Origin: Methylobacterium gregans
GTDB lineage: Bacteria > Pseudomonadota > Alphaproteobacteria > Rhizobiales > Beijerinckiaceae
Assembly: GCF_022179245.1 (NCBI RefSeq)
Contig: NZ_BPQM01000028.1
Location: forward strand, 1 to 49,481
DNA: 49,481 nucleotides
Reading direction: 5' to 3'
Shown here: piece by piece, positions 49,358 through 49,481 of the stretch
How positions within the stretch are numbered: the first letter of the stretch is position 1
How the letters are laid out: every line of letters starts with the position of its first letter
Position numbers and translations under genes: made by a program
Notes under the pieces: model-generated
The model's database searches: none
What the model was told of the DNA's origin: nothing
The model's input: the letters and a program-made list of their open reading frames with translations, nothing else

Positions 49358-49481
49358 GGTGGGCCGGCTTCCTCAGGGGTCGTGCGCCAGGAACGCGCGA
49401 GCGCCCCGTTTCGGTGCCCTGTTTAGGCGATTGTGTCCGGCAAATGCACGGTCATGCCCGCAGCGGGGCGGGGCGGGGCGG
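49358..49481. other. Upstream region of opgH at the window edge
   Basis: These 124 bases hold the opgH leader (GAGGAAG at ~49371) and end in a GGGGC-type tandem run (49465-49481). No other gene start is visible before the window ends. Confidence 0.4.

Overview
The window is about 49.5 kb of very GC-rich DNA, densely coded on both strands with strong GC3 bias. Its content (a MucR/Ros regulator, a 1,630-residue NAD-glutamate dehydrogenase, an OpgH-type glucan synthase, a two-desaturase carotenoid locus with glycosyl- and acyltransferase, a PQQ-type sugar dehydrogenase with cytochrome c, and a NepR-like anti-sigma factor) points to an alphaproteobacterium. A pink-pigmented methylobacterium is my best inference, not a proven assignment. 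I see no rRNA, tRNA, CRISPR array, prophage or insertion sequence; this looks like chromosomal backbone with a few accessory pieces.

Layout. 1-4.3 kb: the 3' part of a HARE-HTH gene cut by the window edge, an 800-base non-coding stretch, mucR, a LysE exporter, an MFS exporter and a 44-codon small gene. 4.3-12.3 kb: the large glutamate dehydrogenase, a MAPEG membrane protein, a small secreted protein, and a MarR regulator with its probable MFS target. 12.4-19.1 kb: an OPT transporter, a membrane GGDEF-EAL protein, a small conserved protein, and an overlapping pair of exported oxidoreductases. 19.2-31.2 kb: an NTP-exchange-like transporter, then a carotenoid locus in two blocks on the minus strand. 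One block is desaturase, acyltransferase and glycosyltransferase; the other is desaturase, DUF2141 and a two-gene ABC transporter. Between the blocks, on the opposite strand, lies a subtilisin-like protease followed by a small protein resembling the protease's own propeptide. 31.3-37.5 kb: an RNA methyltransferase, a MaoC hydratase, a CDF-like transporter, a phosphoesterase, small genes including a NepR-like gene, a cupin and a beta-lactamase-fold enzyme. 37.6-49.5 kb: a PQQ-type sugar dehydrogenase with cytochrome c, ChrA, tatABC, 3-oxoacid CoA-transferase (scoAB), an AsmA-like protein and opgH.

Two families of dispersed, hairpin-rich intergenic repeats recur. Family A (five copies or fragments) mostly lies at gene 3' ends, three of the copies between convergent genes. 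Family B (three long copies and one minimal hairpin) mostly sits between co-directional genes and in two cases abuts or supplies the start region of the next gene.

The items most worth a second look are the leaderless subtilase with its stand-alone propeptide-like partner inside the carotenoid locus, the orphan NepR-like gene together with a possible EcfG-type promoter elsewhere in the window, the repeat families, and in-frame short tandem repeats in several proteins. All functional calls rest on reading motifs by eye; no database search was possible.
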